Assembly (NCBI GenBank): GCA_036804505.1 | Contig: DAIRSI010000010.1 | Span: 1 to 64,000, forward strand | From: Phocaeicola_A sp036804505 | GTDB taxonomy: Bacteria; Bacteroidota; Bacteroidia; Bacteroidales; Bacteroidaceae | Reading direction: 5' to 3' | DNA length: 64,000 nt | Part shown: positions 45,870 through 53,415 of the stretch, piece by piece | Layout of the letters: each line of letters starts with the position of its first letter | How positions within the stretch are numbered: position 1 is the first letter of the stretch | Made by a program: the position numbers and the translations under genes | Notes under the pieces: generated by a model | Told to the model about the DNA's origin: nothing | Database searches by the model: none | What the model saw: only the letters and a program-made list of their open reading frames with translations

Positions 45870-46976
45870 ATGACTATATATCCCAAGTTAATACTGGATG
45901 CCTTGGCAACAGTGCGCTATCCCGGAACGGGAAAGAACCTTGTAGAGGCAGGCATGGTGGAGGACAACATTCGCATCGAGGGGATGAAAGTGTCCTTTTC
46001 CCTGATTTTCGAGAAACCCACGGACCCCTTCATGAAGTCTGTCATCAAGGCAGCGGAGACGGCCGTAAAAACCTACGTGAGTTCCGAGGTGCAGATAGAA
46101 GGAAATATTTCCGTGAAGACCGTACAGCAAGCCCGTCCCGAGGTAGGGAAACTTCTCCCTCAAGTGAAGAACATCATTGCCGTATCCTCAGGAAAAGGCG
46201 GAGTGGGGAAGTCCACCATAGCAGCCAATCTGGCTGTAGCCCTTGCCAAGGCAGGCTATAAGGTGGGATTGCTGGATGCCGATATATTCGGTCCCTCCAT
46301 GCCCAAAATGTTCCATGTGGAAGATGCCCGTCCATACGCGGAATCCGTGGATGGACGCGATCTCATTGTCCCCATCGAGAAATACGGTATCAAACTCCTT
46401 TCGATAGGCTTCTTCGTGGATCCCGAGCAAGCCACACTTTGGCGCGGAGGCATGGCGAGCAATGCTTTGAAACAGCTCATCGGTGATGCGGAATGGGGTG
46501 ATTTGGATTATTTCCTCATCGACCTTCCTCCGGGAACAAGCGATATCCACCTCACCATCGTACAGACGCTGGCCCTCACGGGAGCCGTTGTGGTGAGCAC
46601 TCCGCAGGAAGTGGCACTTGCCGATGCCCGTAAAGGCATCAACATGTTCACCAACGATAAGGTGAATGTTCCCATTTTGGGATTGGTGGAGAATATGGCA
46701 TGGTTCACCCCTGCCGAACTTCCGCAGAACAAGTACTACCTCTTCGGGAAAGAAGGAGCCAAACGTCTTGCCGAGGAGATGAATGTGCCTTTGCTGGGGC
46801 AAATTCCCATTGTGCAGAGCATCTGCGAAGGCGGCGACGAGGGCGAACCCGTAGCGCTCAACGAGAACAGCATCACCGGAATGGCTTTTGCCGAACTGGC
46901 CGCCGCTTTGGTGGAGCAGACCGAAAGACGCAACAAGGAACAAGCGCCTACGAAGATTGTAGAGGTGCATAAGTGA
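45870..46976 (+). CDS. Mrp/NBP35-family Fe-S carrier P-loop ATPase
   Basis: This is a cytoplasmic ATPase that helps load Fe-S clusters. The N-terminal MIP18/DUF59 domain (residues 1-90) is followed by the deviant Walker A AVSSGKGGVGKSTIAANLAV and GLLDADIFGPSMPKMF. LIDLPPGTSDIHLTIVQTL is Walker B and switch II. The CxxC pair that bridges a cluster in other Mrp proteins is missing: the equivalent stretch reads ENMAWFTPAELPQNKYY. The 368-residue protein therefore may bind or transfer clusters differently. An upstream TTG (45864) is in frame but unlikely. Confidence 0.93.
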   Translation: MTIYPKLILDALATVRYPGTGKNLVEAGMVEDNIRIEGMKVSFSLIFEKPTDPFMKSVIKAAETAVKTYVSSEVQIEGNISVKTVQQARPEVGKLLPQVKNIIAVSSGKGGVGKSTIAANLAVALAKAGYKVGLLDADIFGPSMPKMFHVEDARPYAESVDGRDLIVPIEKYGIKLLSIGFFVDPEQATLWRGGMASNALKQLIGDAEWGDLDYFLIDLPPGTSDIHLTIVQTLALTGAVVVSTPQEVALADARKGINMFTNDKVNVPILGLVENMAWFTPAELPQNKYYLFGKEGAKRLAEEMNVPLLGQIPIVQSICEGGDEGEPVALNENSITGMAFAELAAALVEQTERRNKEQAPTKIVEVHK

Positions 46977-46991
46977 TTCATCGGCACAGAT

Positions 46992-47558
46992 ATGGAATTA
47001 CTCAAGAAACGAATTTTGCAGGACGGTAAATGCTATCCGGGTGGAATACTCAAGGTGGACAGCTTTATCAATCACCAGATGGATCCCAACCTGATGATGG
47101 AAGTGGCCAAAGAGTTTGCACGTCGTTTTTCCGACTGCACAATCAACAAGATTGTCACCATCGAAGCCAGCGGCATTGCGCCCGCCATTCTGGTAGGTTA
47201 TGTCATGCAACTCCCTGTGGTGTTCATCAAAAAGAAACAACCCAAGACCATGGAACACATGCTCACCTCCGTGGTGCATTCCTTCACCAAGGACCGCGAT
47301 TACACCGTGTGCATCAGCAATGACTTCCTCAATGAGAACGACCATGTGCTCTTCATCGACGATTTCCTTGCCAACGGCAATGCCTCCATGGGAGTGATTG
47401 ATTTGGCGCGTCAGGCGGGAGCCACCATCGAAGGTATGGGCTTCATCATTCAGAAAGCCTTTCAGAACGGTGGTGATGTGCTGCGCGAGCAAGGTATTCG
47501 TTTTGAGAGTCTGGCTGTGGTGCGCAGCCTCGACAATTGTAAAATCGAATTAGAATAA
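46992..47558 (+). CDS. xpt: Xanthine phosphoribosyltransferase
   Basis: Xpt converts xanthine and PRPP to XMP. The 188-residue type I PRTase has VTIEASGIAPAILVGYVMQ, FIKKKQPKTM, and the PRPP-binding loop HVLFIDDFLANGNASMGV. It is followed after nine bases by a guanine deaminase-type gene. Together they turn guanine to xanthine to XMP, a salvage route by which the cell can feed guanine back to GMP through GuaA. No purine riboswitch is visible upstream; the gene sits inside an operon. Confidence 0.95.
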   Translation: MELLKKRILQDGKCYPGGILKVDSFINHQMDPNLMMEVAKEFARRFSDCTINKIVTIEASGIAPAILVGYVMQLPVVFIKKKQPKTMEHMLTSVVHSFTKDRDYTVCISNDFLNENDHVLFIDDFLANGNASMGVIDLARQAGATIEGMGFIIQKAFQNGGDVLREQGIRFESLAVVRSLDNCKIELE

Positions 47559-47567
47559 ATACAGGAA

Positions 47568-48038
47568 ATGAAAGAAAAAGAATACTATATGAGGGAAGCC
47601 ATACGGCTTTCCATTGAGAATGTGAAGAATGGCGGCGGACCTTTCGGAGCCGTCATCGTGCGTGAGGGCGAAATCATTGCCACGGGTGTGAACCGAGTGA
47701 CTTCCAAGCATGACCCCACGGCTCATGCCGAAGTGAGCGCCATACGCGAAGCTTGTGCCAAGATGGAGACTTTCGACCTCAGCGGATGCGAAATCTATAC
47801 CTCCTGTGAGCCTTGTCCCATGTGTCTGGGGGCCATTTACTGGGCCCATCTGGACAAAATCTATTATGCCAATACCAAGAACGATGCCAAGGATATCGGT
47901 TTCGATGATGCCTTCATCTACAAGGAATTGGAATTACCGCTCGACAAGCGCAACCTGCCAGCCGAAGGCATCCTCCGCGACGAAGCTATCACGGCTTTCA
48001 AGGATTGGATGAATAAAACGGACAAGGTGGAATATTGA
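47568..48038 (+). CDS. Nucleoside/guanine deaminase (CDA fold)
   Basis: This is a 156-residue zinc deaminase of the cytidine-deaminase fold. It has the proton-shuttling HAE motif in PTAHAEVSAIREAC and the zinc cysteines in SCEPCPMCLGAIYWAH. Length and the sequence YYANTKNDAKDIGFDDAFIY place it with bacterial GuaD-type guanine deaminases rather than tRNA adenosine deaminase TadA. The neighbour xpt supports guanine as substrate. Convergent with the DNA methyltransferase gene, four bases apart. Confidence 0.9.
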   Translation: MKEKEYYMREAIRLSIENVKNGGGPFGAVIVREGEIIATGVNRVTSKHDPTAHAEVSAIREACAKMETFDLSGCEIYTSCEPCPMCLGAIYWAHLDKIYYANTKNDAKDIGFDDAFIYKELELPLDKRNLPAEGILRDEAITAFKDWMNKTDKVEY

Positions 48039-48042
48039 TTTT

Positions 48043-48966
48043 TCAAAATGGCAGTTCATACACCGCCGTATCATCCTCCATGAAGGCAGTCGTGTTTGTG
48101 ATATTCCAATGAGCAATATCCTTTATCTTGCTTCGATAGGAAGAGAAAACGGTGTTATTTTCAATTTCCTTTTTCCTCTCCCTGCTGATATGGAGAAAAT
48201 CTTCTTCTTTGTCGATACCCAAGAAGCGCCTGCCCAGCAGATTGGCTGCGATGCCTGTAGTGCTGCTCCCAGCAAACGGATCCAGAATCCATGCATCTTC
48301 TCGTGTGGAAGCCATGATGATGCGAGCCAACAGAGATAGCGGTTTCTGTGTGGGATGCTTTCCGCACGATTTTTCCCACGGAGCAATGGCGGGAAGTGAC
48401 CACACATCCCGCATCTGATGTCCGCCGTTGATGGTCTTCATCAATTCATAGTTGTAGAAATGCGGAATTTTCTTGCATTTCCTTGCCCACAGGATAAATT
48501 CGGTGGAATGAGTGAAGTAGCGGCACGAGAGATTTGGCGGCGGATTGGTTTTTGCCCACGTCACGCAGTTCAGAATTTTGTAATCCAGTTCCGTCATCAT
48601 CTGAGCCACGGAAAATATGTTGTGATAGGTACCGCTCACCCAAATAGTGCCGTTGTCCTTCAGTTTGTCGCGGCATGCAGTAAGCCAATTGCGGTTGAAC
48701 TCATTGTCCTTTTCGAAGCCTTGCGAGCGGTCCCACTCCCCTTTGTTCACTGACACCATTCGTCCGCTCTGCACACTGATTCCGTCGTTGGAGAGGAAGT
48801 AGGGTGGGTCGGCAAAAATCATGTCGAACTTGAAGGAAAACTGTGGAAGAAGCTCCATGCAATCACCGTGGAGGAGGGTGAAAGAATCATCTTTTGATTT
48901 CCAGAAGGGCATCATTCTTTCCTCAGAAATGCCGCATATTTGGGAATATAAGGTGACTTTCTCCAT
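48043..48966 (-). CDS. DNA adenine methyltransferase, M.DpnA-like (beta class)
   Basis: This 307-residue SAM-dependent DNA N6-adenine (or N4-cytosine) methyltransferase has catalytic motif IV MIFADPPYFLSNDGIS ahead of motif I LDPFAGSSTTGIAANLLG, the beta order. From memory the whole protein follows M.DpnA of the DpnII system closely: SVNKGEWD, LSCRYFTHSTEFILWARK, HPTQKPLSLLARIIMAS. A GATC or related target is therefore possible but not proven. The nuclease-like gene 166 bases upstream on the same strand would complete a type II system. The gap contains three AGATCA repeats. An internal ATG at codon 18 or 19 is an alternative start. Confidence 0.88.
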   Translation of the reverse strand: MEKVTLYSQICGISEERMMPFWKSKDDSFTLLHGDCMELLPQFSFKFDMIFADPPYFLSNDGISVQSGRMVSVNKGEWDRSQGFEKDNEFNRNWLTACRDKLKDNGTIWVSGTYHNIFSVAQMMTELDYKILNCVTWAKTNPPPNLSCRYFTHSTEFILWARKCKKIPHFYNYELMKTINGGHQMRDVWSLPAIAPWEKSCGKHPTQKPLSLLARIIMASTREDAWILDPFAGSSTTGIAANLLGRRFLGIDKEEDFLHISRERKKEIENNTVFSSYRSKIKDIAHWNITNTTAFMEDDTAVYELPF

Positions 48967-49023
48967 CTCTTTGTTTCTTTTGTGAATGCAAAGAAACAGA
49001 AGTGACGATAGAAAAATCTGATT

Positions 49024-49059
49024 AGATCAGTGTTTAACCATAAAGATCAATTTAGATCA
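49024..49059. promoter_or_regulatory. AGATCA repeats upstream of the methyltransferase gene
   Basis: AGATCA occurs at 49024-49029, 49044-49049 and 49054-49059, spaced by 20 and 10 bases, that is on one face of the helix. They lie 58-93 bases before the methyltransferase start, around where its promoter should be. Each contains GATC, the site of the M.DpnA family, so they may be operator sites or methylation-sensitive control elements. Chance cannot be excluded in AT-rich DNA. Confidence 0.4.
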
Positions 49060-49132
49060 TTTATCTGATGTCGGCTCTGCAGATGAAAGCCAAAGGGTTA
49101 AGGAAAAATACAGCTTGAACTACCATGCAAAA

Positions 49133-49846
49133 TCATGTTAAATGCCTTACGTCTATATATTCTTTCAGCCGAGTGTATTCTTCGGAAAGTGAATTGTAAT
49201 CATAAAAACGCACTCTTTTGTTAATAGGCGAAAAGATATTTCTGCCAATAATTTCACTGAACTGATTCTTACGGCTCGCATCGGCTACTATGTAGAAATG
49301 AGCAAAGAAATCCTGCAAGTCATAAAACTTTAGCAAGGAATTCTGAATATCGGTGGAATGCTCTACTTCGAAAAAGTCAGATGGCATTTTTCTCTCATTG
49401 AACCAAATGACATCTACTGTGCGGGCTCTTCTCAGTGTTTCATCATAAGTAAAATCAGGAATCTGCGGAACTGACGTCATTTCATGGAGTGGCTTCTCCA
49501 AGAACTTTTTGTTGCGGTCCTGTGGGGGAACGTACGTGGAAAGATGTTTCATATTGCCAATTTCCACTAGCAAGCCTTGAAAATAGGAATGCGTAAACAT
49601 CTCTTCTTTTTCCTTGTTGGGCTCTTTTAGTTCGAAACGCTCCATTACCTCGTTACGGCATTTTTCCAAAGCCCATAGTCCCGGTCTGATTCTGAAGAAC
49701 GGTCCTTCCTGAACAATTCTTCGAATGCTGGCAAAAGGTGTTTTAGTATTCCATTCGGAGACATCCACCAAATGGTTCAATTCGCCCAACGTGGCATAAC
49801 CGCCATGTTTCAGCATTGTTTCAATGACTTGTTCCAGTTGCGTCAT
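49133..49846 (-). CDS. Putative restriction endonuclease: HARE-HTH-like domain plus PD-(D/E)XK-like domain
   Basis: This 237-residue protein starts with a winged-helix region like the HARE-HTH domain (GGYATLGELNHLVDVSEWNT, TPFASIRRIVQEGPFF, RIRPGLWALEKCR), a module tied to restriction enzymes and modified-DNA recognition. The second half contains TVDVIWFNERKMPSDFFEVE followed by HSTDIQNSLLKFYDLQDFF. Its Asp and the Glu-Val-Glu strand fit a PD-(D/E)XK nuclease core, with Glu in place of the usual Lys. Upstream codons to 50200 are open but lie beyond the promoter and look non-coding. The DNA methyltransferase downstream on the same strand supports a restriction role. Function is inferred. Confidence 0.72.
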   Translation of the reverse strand: MTQLEQVIETMLKHGGYATLGELNHLVDVSEWNTKTPFASIRRIVQEGPFFRIRPGLWALEKCRNEVMERFELKEPNKEKEEMFTHSYFQGLLVEIGNMKHLSTYVPPQDRNKKFLEKPLHEMTSVPQIPDFTYDETLRRARTVDVIWFNERKMPSDFFEVEHSTDIQNSLLKFYDLQDFFAHFYIVADASRKNQFSEIIGRNIFSPINKRVRFYDYNSLSEEYTRLKEYIDVRHLT

Positions 49847-49873
49847 GGTCTCATTCTTTTCAGTATTATTACA

Positions 49874-49905
49874 CAAAGTTAGCATGAAATGTTTATGCAG
49901 CCAAA
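49874..49905 (-). promoter_or_regulatory. Promoter of the nuclease-like gene
   Basis: On the minus strand, TTTG (49905-49902), 20 bases, then TAACTTTG (49881-49874) is a complete consensus match, 27 bases before the ATG at 49846. This fixes the short start of the gene. Confidence 0.75.
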
Positions 49906-50081
49906 TGTTATAGGAAATAAATATCATGGCATTCTGCCGCCGTTTTTTTTGTATCTCCGCAGTTACTGAACTTGAATGTTTTTCCTTTTTCGTCAAATAT
50001 TTTGCAAAAGTCGTCTGTGAGACAATAAAATTCCATAATTTTGGAATCGGTAAACATATCCAAACCACTATAATAATCATT

Positions 50082-50565
50082 ATGAAAAAGTTCATTTTAT
50101 TTGTTTTCGTACTATGTTCAACTTTGAACATGTTTGCACAGGTGAAAGAGGTTTCCGCCCCATTGAGTAGTAAAAACGCTTCAACAACACTAACCGACAA
50201 AATTAAAACACAAAGATTGGTGATAAATTGAATCTGATTTAAATGAGTTTTCTCAACATGTCATTATTTGGAAACCCGATGGAACAGAGTTTGGACGTAG
50301 GCCTACTCCTCCATCGGATATGACAAGAATTGACGGGTTCGAAGCTTCCAAATGGCATACTTATGGCTTTGAATGGACACCCGACAGAATAATTTTTTAT
50401 GTTGACGGTGTAGTGCGTCAGATAGCTGAATATCCATCTACACAATTCGAGCACGATAAAATAAACGTATGGCTTTCTGCCATGGCAGCAAACTGGTGCT
50501 CGGATAAGCAGAATGACAGTGAAGCTTATTACGACTATTTCCGTTTTTATAAAAGAGCAGAATAA
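50082..50565 (+). pseudogene. Decayed GH16-like secreted glycosidase (signal peptide and C-terminal remnant)
   Basis: A good signal peptide (MKKFILFVFVLCSTLNMFAQ) starts at 50082 and its frame stops at 50229-50231. In another frame, open from 50227, the reading DLNEFSQHVIIWKPDGTEFG continues into SKWHTYGFEWTPDRIIFYVD and NVWLSAMAANWC, the end of a GH16/laminarinase-type fold. The catalytic ExDxxE segment that should lie between is gone, so an internal deletion plus frame change has destroyed the gene. TAATTTTG at 50036-50043 is the former -7 element. An intact GH16 gene lies at 56497. Confidence 0.75.
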
Positions 50566-50743
50566 TACAAACGATTTTTGTCAATATAGGCGGATGCTTG
50601 TGTGGACTATCCGATGATTCGATTTTGAAAAGAATCAAAATTTTATGATACGAACATGTTAGAAAATAGATGGCTTCACATAATTACAGTATGAAATATT
50701 TTTCGTTTATTTGCGAAATAGAACTAAACCTCTCACAAAACTT

Positions 50744-51082
50744 ATGGGAAAAGAACTGATAGCCTATTGCGGACTCTACTGCGGTGCCTGCAGCAAGTAC
50801 ATCAAGGGCAAATGCCCCGGTTGCCGTAAAAACGACAGTGCCAAGTGGTGCAAAATACGCACCTGCTGCATGGACAACGGATTCTCCACATGTGCTGCAT
50901 GCACTATGAATCCACACGATTGCACGAAATTCAACAATTTCTTCAGCAAAATTTTCGCTTTTATCTTCAAGTCGGACAGGGAAGCCTGCATCCGTCGGAT
51001 TCGGGAAACCGGCGAGGATACTTTTGCCGACGAAATGGCTGCCAGGAAGATAATGACACTCAAAAAGACAGGAAAAGAGTAG
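50744..51082 (+). CDS. DUF3795 cysteine-rich protein
   Basis: This small cytoplasmic protein of 112 residues has a dense Cys pattern in its first half (AYCGLYCGACSKY, KCPGCRKN, WCKIRTCCMDNG, STCAACTM, HDCTKF) typical of DUF3795, probably binding zinc or an Fe-S cluster. No function is known. Start is at the ATG 50744; the earlier in-frame codons from 50711 lack a signal or homology. It ends 10 bases before an Fe-S protein gene, so the two may work together. Confidence 0.85.
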   Translation: MGKELIAYCGLYCGACSKYIKGKCPGCRKNDSAKWCKIRTCCMDNGFSTCAACTMNPHDCTKFNNFFSKIFAFIFKSDREACIRRIRETGEDTFADEMAARKIMTLKKTGKE

Positions 51083-51092
51083 TTTTTGCAAT

Positions 51093-51791
51093 ATGGAAAC
51101 AAAAGAAGAAATCAGAAACATGGCTTTGGCCGAAGGGGCCGATGTATGCGGATTTGCCGGCATAGAACGCTTCGGCGATGCGCCCCGTGGGTTTGCCCCG
51201 ACCGATGTATATAAGGACTGCCGCTCGGTGTTGGTGCTGGGTGTGGCTCTGCCCAAAGGTATGTCGCAAGTGGCTCCGCAATTGATTTACAACTATTTCA
51301 ACGGCAACATCGTGACGGTGGTGGATGATATGCTCCTCCGCCTTGCCAAGAGAATTGAAAAGAACTACGGAGGCTTCGCCGTGCCCCTGCCAAGCGATAT
51401 GGCCGGCTCCTGGAATGAGGAGACCAAGACTGCCCACGGCATTCTCTCCATGAAACATCTGGCTGTGAGTGCGGGTATCGGCTTCATGGGCAAAAACACC
51501 ATACTATGCAACGAGAACTTCGGCAATCTCATGACCGTGGGTGCGCTGCTACTCAACATGGACCTCCCTTCGGACGAGCTCGCTGTGAACCATTGTCCGC
51601 CCAAGTGCCGTATCTGCATCGACCATTGTCCTGCCCATGCCATCCGCGAAGACGGTACAGTGAATCAGGCCCTCTGCCGCCCTGCTGCTTATGGTACCAC
51701 TTTCCGAGGCTATGGAACCGTGGAGTGCAACCGCTGCCGCATGCTTTGTCCGTTGAGGTTCGGAGTAAAGAAAGTGGCGGTAAAAGAATAA
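51093..51791 (+). CDS. QueG-like protein with two [4Fe-4S] sites
   Basis: This 232-residue protein is related to epoxyqueuosine reductase. The N-terminal part (GADVCGFAGIERF, CRSVLVLGVALPKGM) and the middle AGIGFMGKNTILCNENFG match the family. The C-terminal Cys motifs NHCPPKCRICIDHCPAHAI and ECNRCRMLCPLRFG would hold two [4Fe-4S] clusters. QueG is usually above 300 residues with a HEAT-like tail that is absent here, so this may be a shorter paralogue with a different electron-transfer role. Confidence 0.8.
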   Translation: METKEEIRNMALAEGADVCGFAGIERFGDAPRGFAPTDVYKDCRSVLVLGVALPKGMSQVAPQLIYNYFNGNIVTVVDDMLLRLAKRIEKNYGGFAVPLPSDMAGSWNEETKTAHGILSMKHLAVSAGIGFMGKNTILCNENFGNLMTVGALLLNMDLPSDELAVNHCPPKCRICIDHCPAHAIREDGTVNQALCRPAAYGTTFRGYGTVECNRCRMLCPLRFGVKKVAVKE

Positions 51792-51803
51792 AAAGACATA
51801 CTG

Positions 51804-52370
51804 ATGGAACCCCAAACAGTAAAATACTTTAAAACCAGAGACAGCTGGCGGGCATGGCTGACGGACAACTTCGAGACGGCTGATGGAATCTGGTTTGTTT
51901 TCCCCTGTAAGTCATCGGGCGAAAAAGGCATTTTGTATAATGATGCCGTAGAAGAAGCCCTCTGTTTCGGATGGATTGACAGCACTGTGAAAGCGATGGA
52001 CAAGGACCATAAGATTCAGCGCTTCACTCCGAGGAATCCTAAAAGTTCTTTCTCGCAATCCAACAAAGAAAGGCTGAAATGGCTGCTAGAGAATAAAATG
52101 ATACATCCCAAATTCGAAGATAAAGTAAAAGAAGTGCTATCGGAACCTTTCGTGTTCCCCGAAGATATCATGGACCGGTTGAAGGAAAACGAAACGGTAT
52201 GGAAGAATTATCAGCAATTCTCCGATTCCTACAAACGAATCCGAATTGCCTACATCGAACATGCAAGGATATTTTCCCCGGAATTCGAGAAGAGGTTGAA
52301 GCACTTCATCAGCAAAACGGCCGAGAATAAATTGATAGCCGGCTATGGAGGAATTGAGAAATATTATTGA
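51804..52370 (+). CDS. YdeI/OmpD-associated family protein
   Basis: This 188-residue cytoplasmic protein has the family opening KTRDSWRAWLTDNFETADGI, then the central DAVEEALCFGWIDSTVKAMD with RFTPRNPKSSFSQSNKERLK after it. The C-terminal part contains YKRIRIAYIEHARIF. Proteins of this family are described as bacteriocin-protection or OmpD-associated, but the biochemical function is unknown. It follows the QueG-like gene by 12 bases. Confidence 0.9.
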   Translation: MEPQTVKYFKTRDSWRAWLTDNFETADGIWFVFPCKSSGEKGILYNDAVEEALCFGWIDSTVKAMDKDHKIQRFTPRNPKSSFSQSNKERLKWLLENKMIHPKFEDKVKEVLSEPFVFPEDIMDRLKENETVWKNYQQFSDSYKRIRIAYIEHARIFSPEFEKRLKHFISKTAENKLIAGYGGIEKYY

Positions 52371-52435
52371 CCAAAGGAATGAAGAACCTCTCATGAAAGA
52401 ATCAAGCAGAGAAAAATAATTAATAGACAAAATAT

Positions 52436-52825
52436 ATGAAATTAGACGGATTTGGAATATTTGTAAAAGATATGCCCACCATGGTGCGCTTCTATCGCGA
52501 TGTACTGGGTTTTGAAATCAAGGAAGACGAGAACACCACTAATGTCTTTCTGGAAAAGGACGGAACACTCTTTCTCCTGTACCGCCGGACTGATTTTGAA
52601 GAGATGACAGGCCGTCGGTTCGATTATGCACGCGGAGTGAACGGCCATTACGAAATAGCCCTGAGCGTGGAGAATTATGCTTCCGTGGACAAAGCTTACG
52701 CCGAAGCCCTCAGCAAAGGGGCGGCATCCGTCATGGGACCTGCCACCGAGCCTTGGGGACAGCGCACTTGCTACATATCCGATCCAGAGGGAAATCTCAT
52801 CGAAATAGGCTCATTTACGGTTTAA
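52436..52825 (+). CDS. VOC-family (glyoxalase/dioxygenase fold) protein
   Basis: This 129-residue protein is one pair of beta-alpha-beta-beta-beta units: FGIFVKDMPTMVRFYRDVLG in the first and VDKAYAEALSKGAASVMGPA with CYISDPEGNLIEIGSF in the second. The metal His at the usual first-strand site is replaced (DGFGIFV), and the final Glu is present. The reaction is unknown; small VOC proteins include lyases and antibiotic-resistance proteins. Confidence 0.9.
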   Translation: MKLDGFGIFVKDMPTMVRFYRDVLGFEIKEDENTTNVFLEKDGTLFLLYRRTDFEEMTGRRFDYARGVNGHYEIALSVENYASVDKAYAEALSKGAASVMGPATEPWGQRTCYISDPEGNLIEIGSFTV

Positions 52826-52872
52826 GGGTAACCCAAAAAATGTTCGGAAATAATTTTACGTATAAATTTTGC

Positions 52873-52880
52873 TATATTTG
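52873..52880 (+). promoter_or_regulatory. -7 promoter element of the TfoX-domain gene
   Basis: TATATTTG matches TAnnTTTG, 25 bases before the ATG at 52906. No clear -33 element at the right distance. Confidence 0.5.
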
Positions 52881-52905
52881 TATCCGGTAAGATAAAAACA
52901 AGCCT

Positions 52906-53220
52906 ATGGCATCGAAAAAAGAAACGCTCGACTTTGTGCTCCGCCAGCTTGAGGGCATCGAAGAAATCTCATCCCGAAAAATGATGGGGGAGTACCTCAT
53001 CTACTATAAAGCCAAGGTCGTTGGCGGCATCTACGATGACCGCTTTCTGGTGAAGAAAACGCCTGGCAGCACAGCCATCCTTCCCGATGTGGCGGAAGAA
53101 ATTCCCTACGAAGGTGCCAAACCCATGCTTTCCTTGTCCGATATCATCTTCGATGAACATCCTGAAAACAGGAATCTCATGAAGAAAGTGTTCACTGCCA
53201 TATTCAATGATTTGAAATAA
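52906..53220 (+). CDS. TfoX/Sxy N-terminal domain protein
   Basis: This 104-residue protein consists only of the TfoX N-terminal domain (DFVLRQLEGIEEISSRKMMG and EYLIYYKAKVVGGIYDDRFL, then LVKKTPGS). In gammaproteobacteria, full-length TfoX controls competence; the stand-alone domain is common in many bacteria and its role is unknown. It should not be read as evidence for natural transformation here. Confidence 0.9.
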   Translation: MASKKETLDFVLRQLEGIEEISSRKMMGEYLIYYKAKVVGGIYDDRFLVKKTPGSTAILPDVAEEIPYEGAKPMLSLSDIIFDEHPENRNLMKKVFTAIFNDLK

Positions 53221-53257
53221 ATATCTCTGCACAGGCATGGAATCCTAAAATTTTGCA

Positions 53258-53415
53258 TATCTTTGCCCTGTATGTTGAAAACAAATTTGGATATTGTCAG
53301 GTAAATAACCTTTCGAGGCTTGTTGGCCTCGGGTTATCCCTCCGCATTTCTCAGGCATGAACAGGATGCTTGAGCAGTTATTTTTATATATCAAACAATT
53401 TAAATTTTCAACATC
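53258..53415 (+). promoter_or_regulatory. Promoter and structured leader RNA (riboswitch-like) of the methyltransferase gene
   Basis: The -7 element TATCTTTG (53258-53265) predicts a transcript start near 53272. From there, ATGTTGAAAA (53272-53281) pairs perfectly with TTTTCAACAT (53405-53414), one base before the start codon, and the helix can extend by five pairs (53283-53287 with 53397-53401). Inside are hairpin P2 (ATAACC-TTT-CGAGGC / GCCTCGGGTTAT, 53305-53337) and hairpin P3 (CTCAGGCAT / ATGCTTGAG, 53350-53374, one G-U pair). This is a three-way junction whose closing helix would cover the ribosome landing site. I do not recognise it as a known riboswitch class. Confidence 0.55.

Noticed and set aside
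49847..50200. N-terminal extension of the nuclease-like gene
   Set aside because: A complete promoter (49874-49905) sits inside it and the translated residues look random.
52906..53220. TfoX-domain gene as evidence for natural competence
   Set aside because: Only the N-terminal domain is present and no competence genes are nearby.
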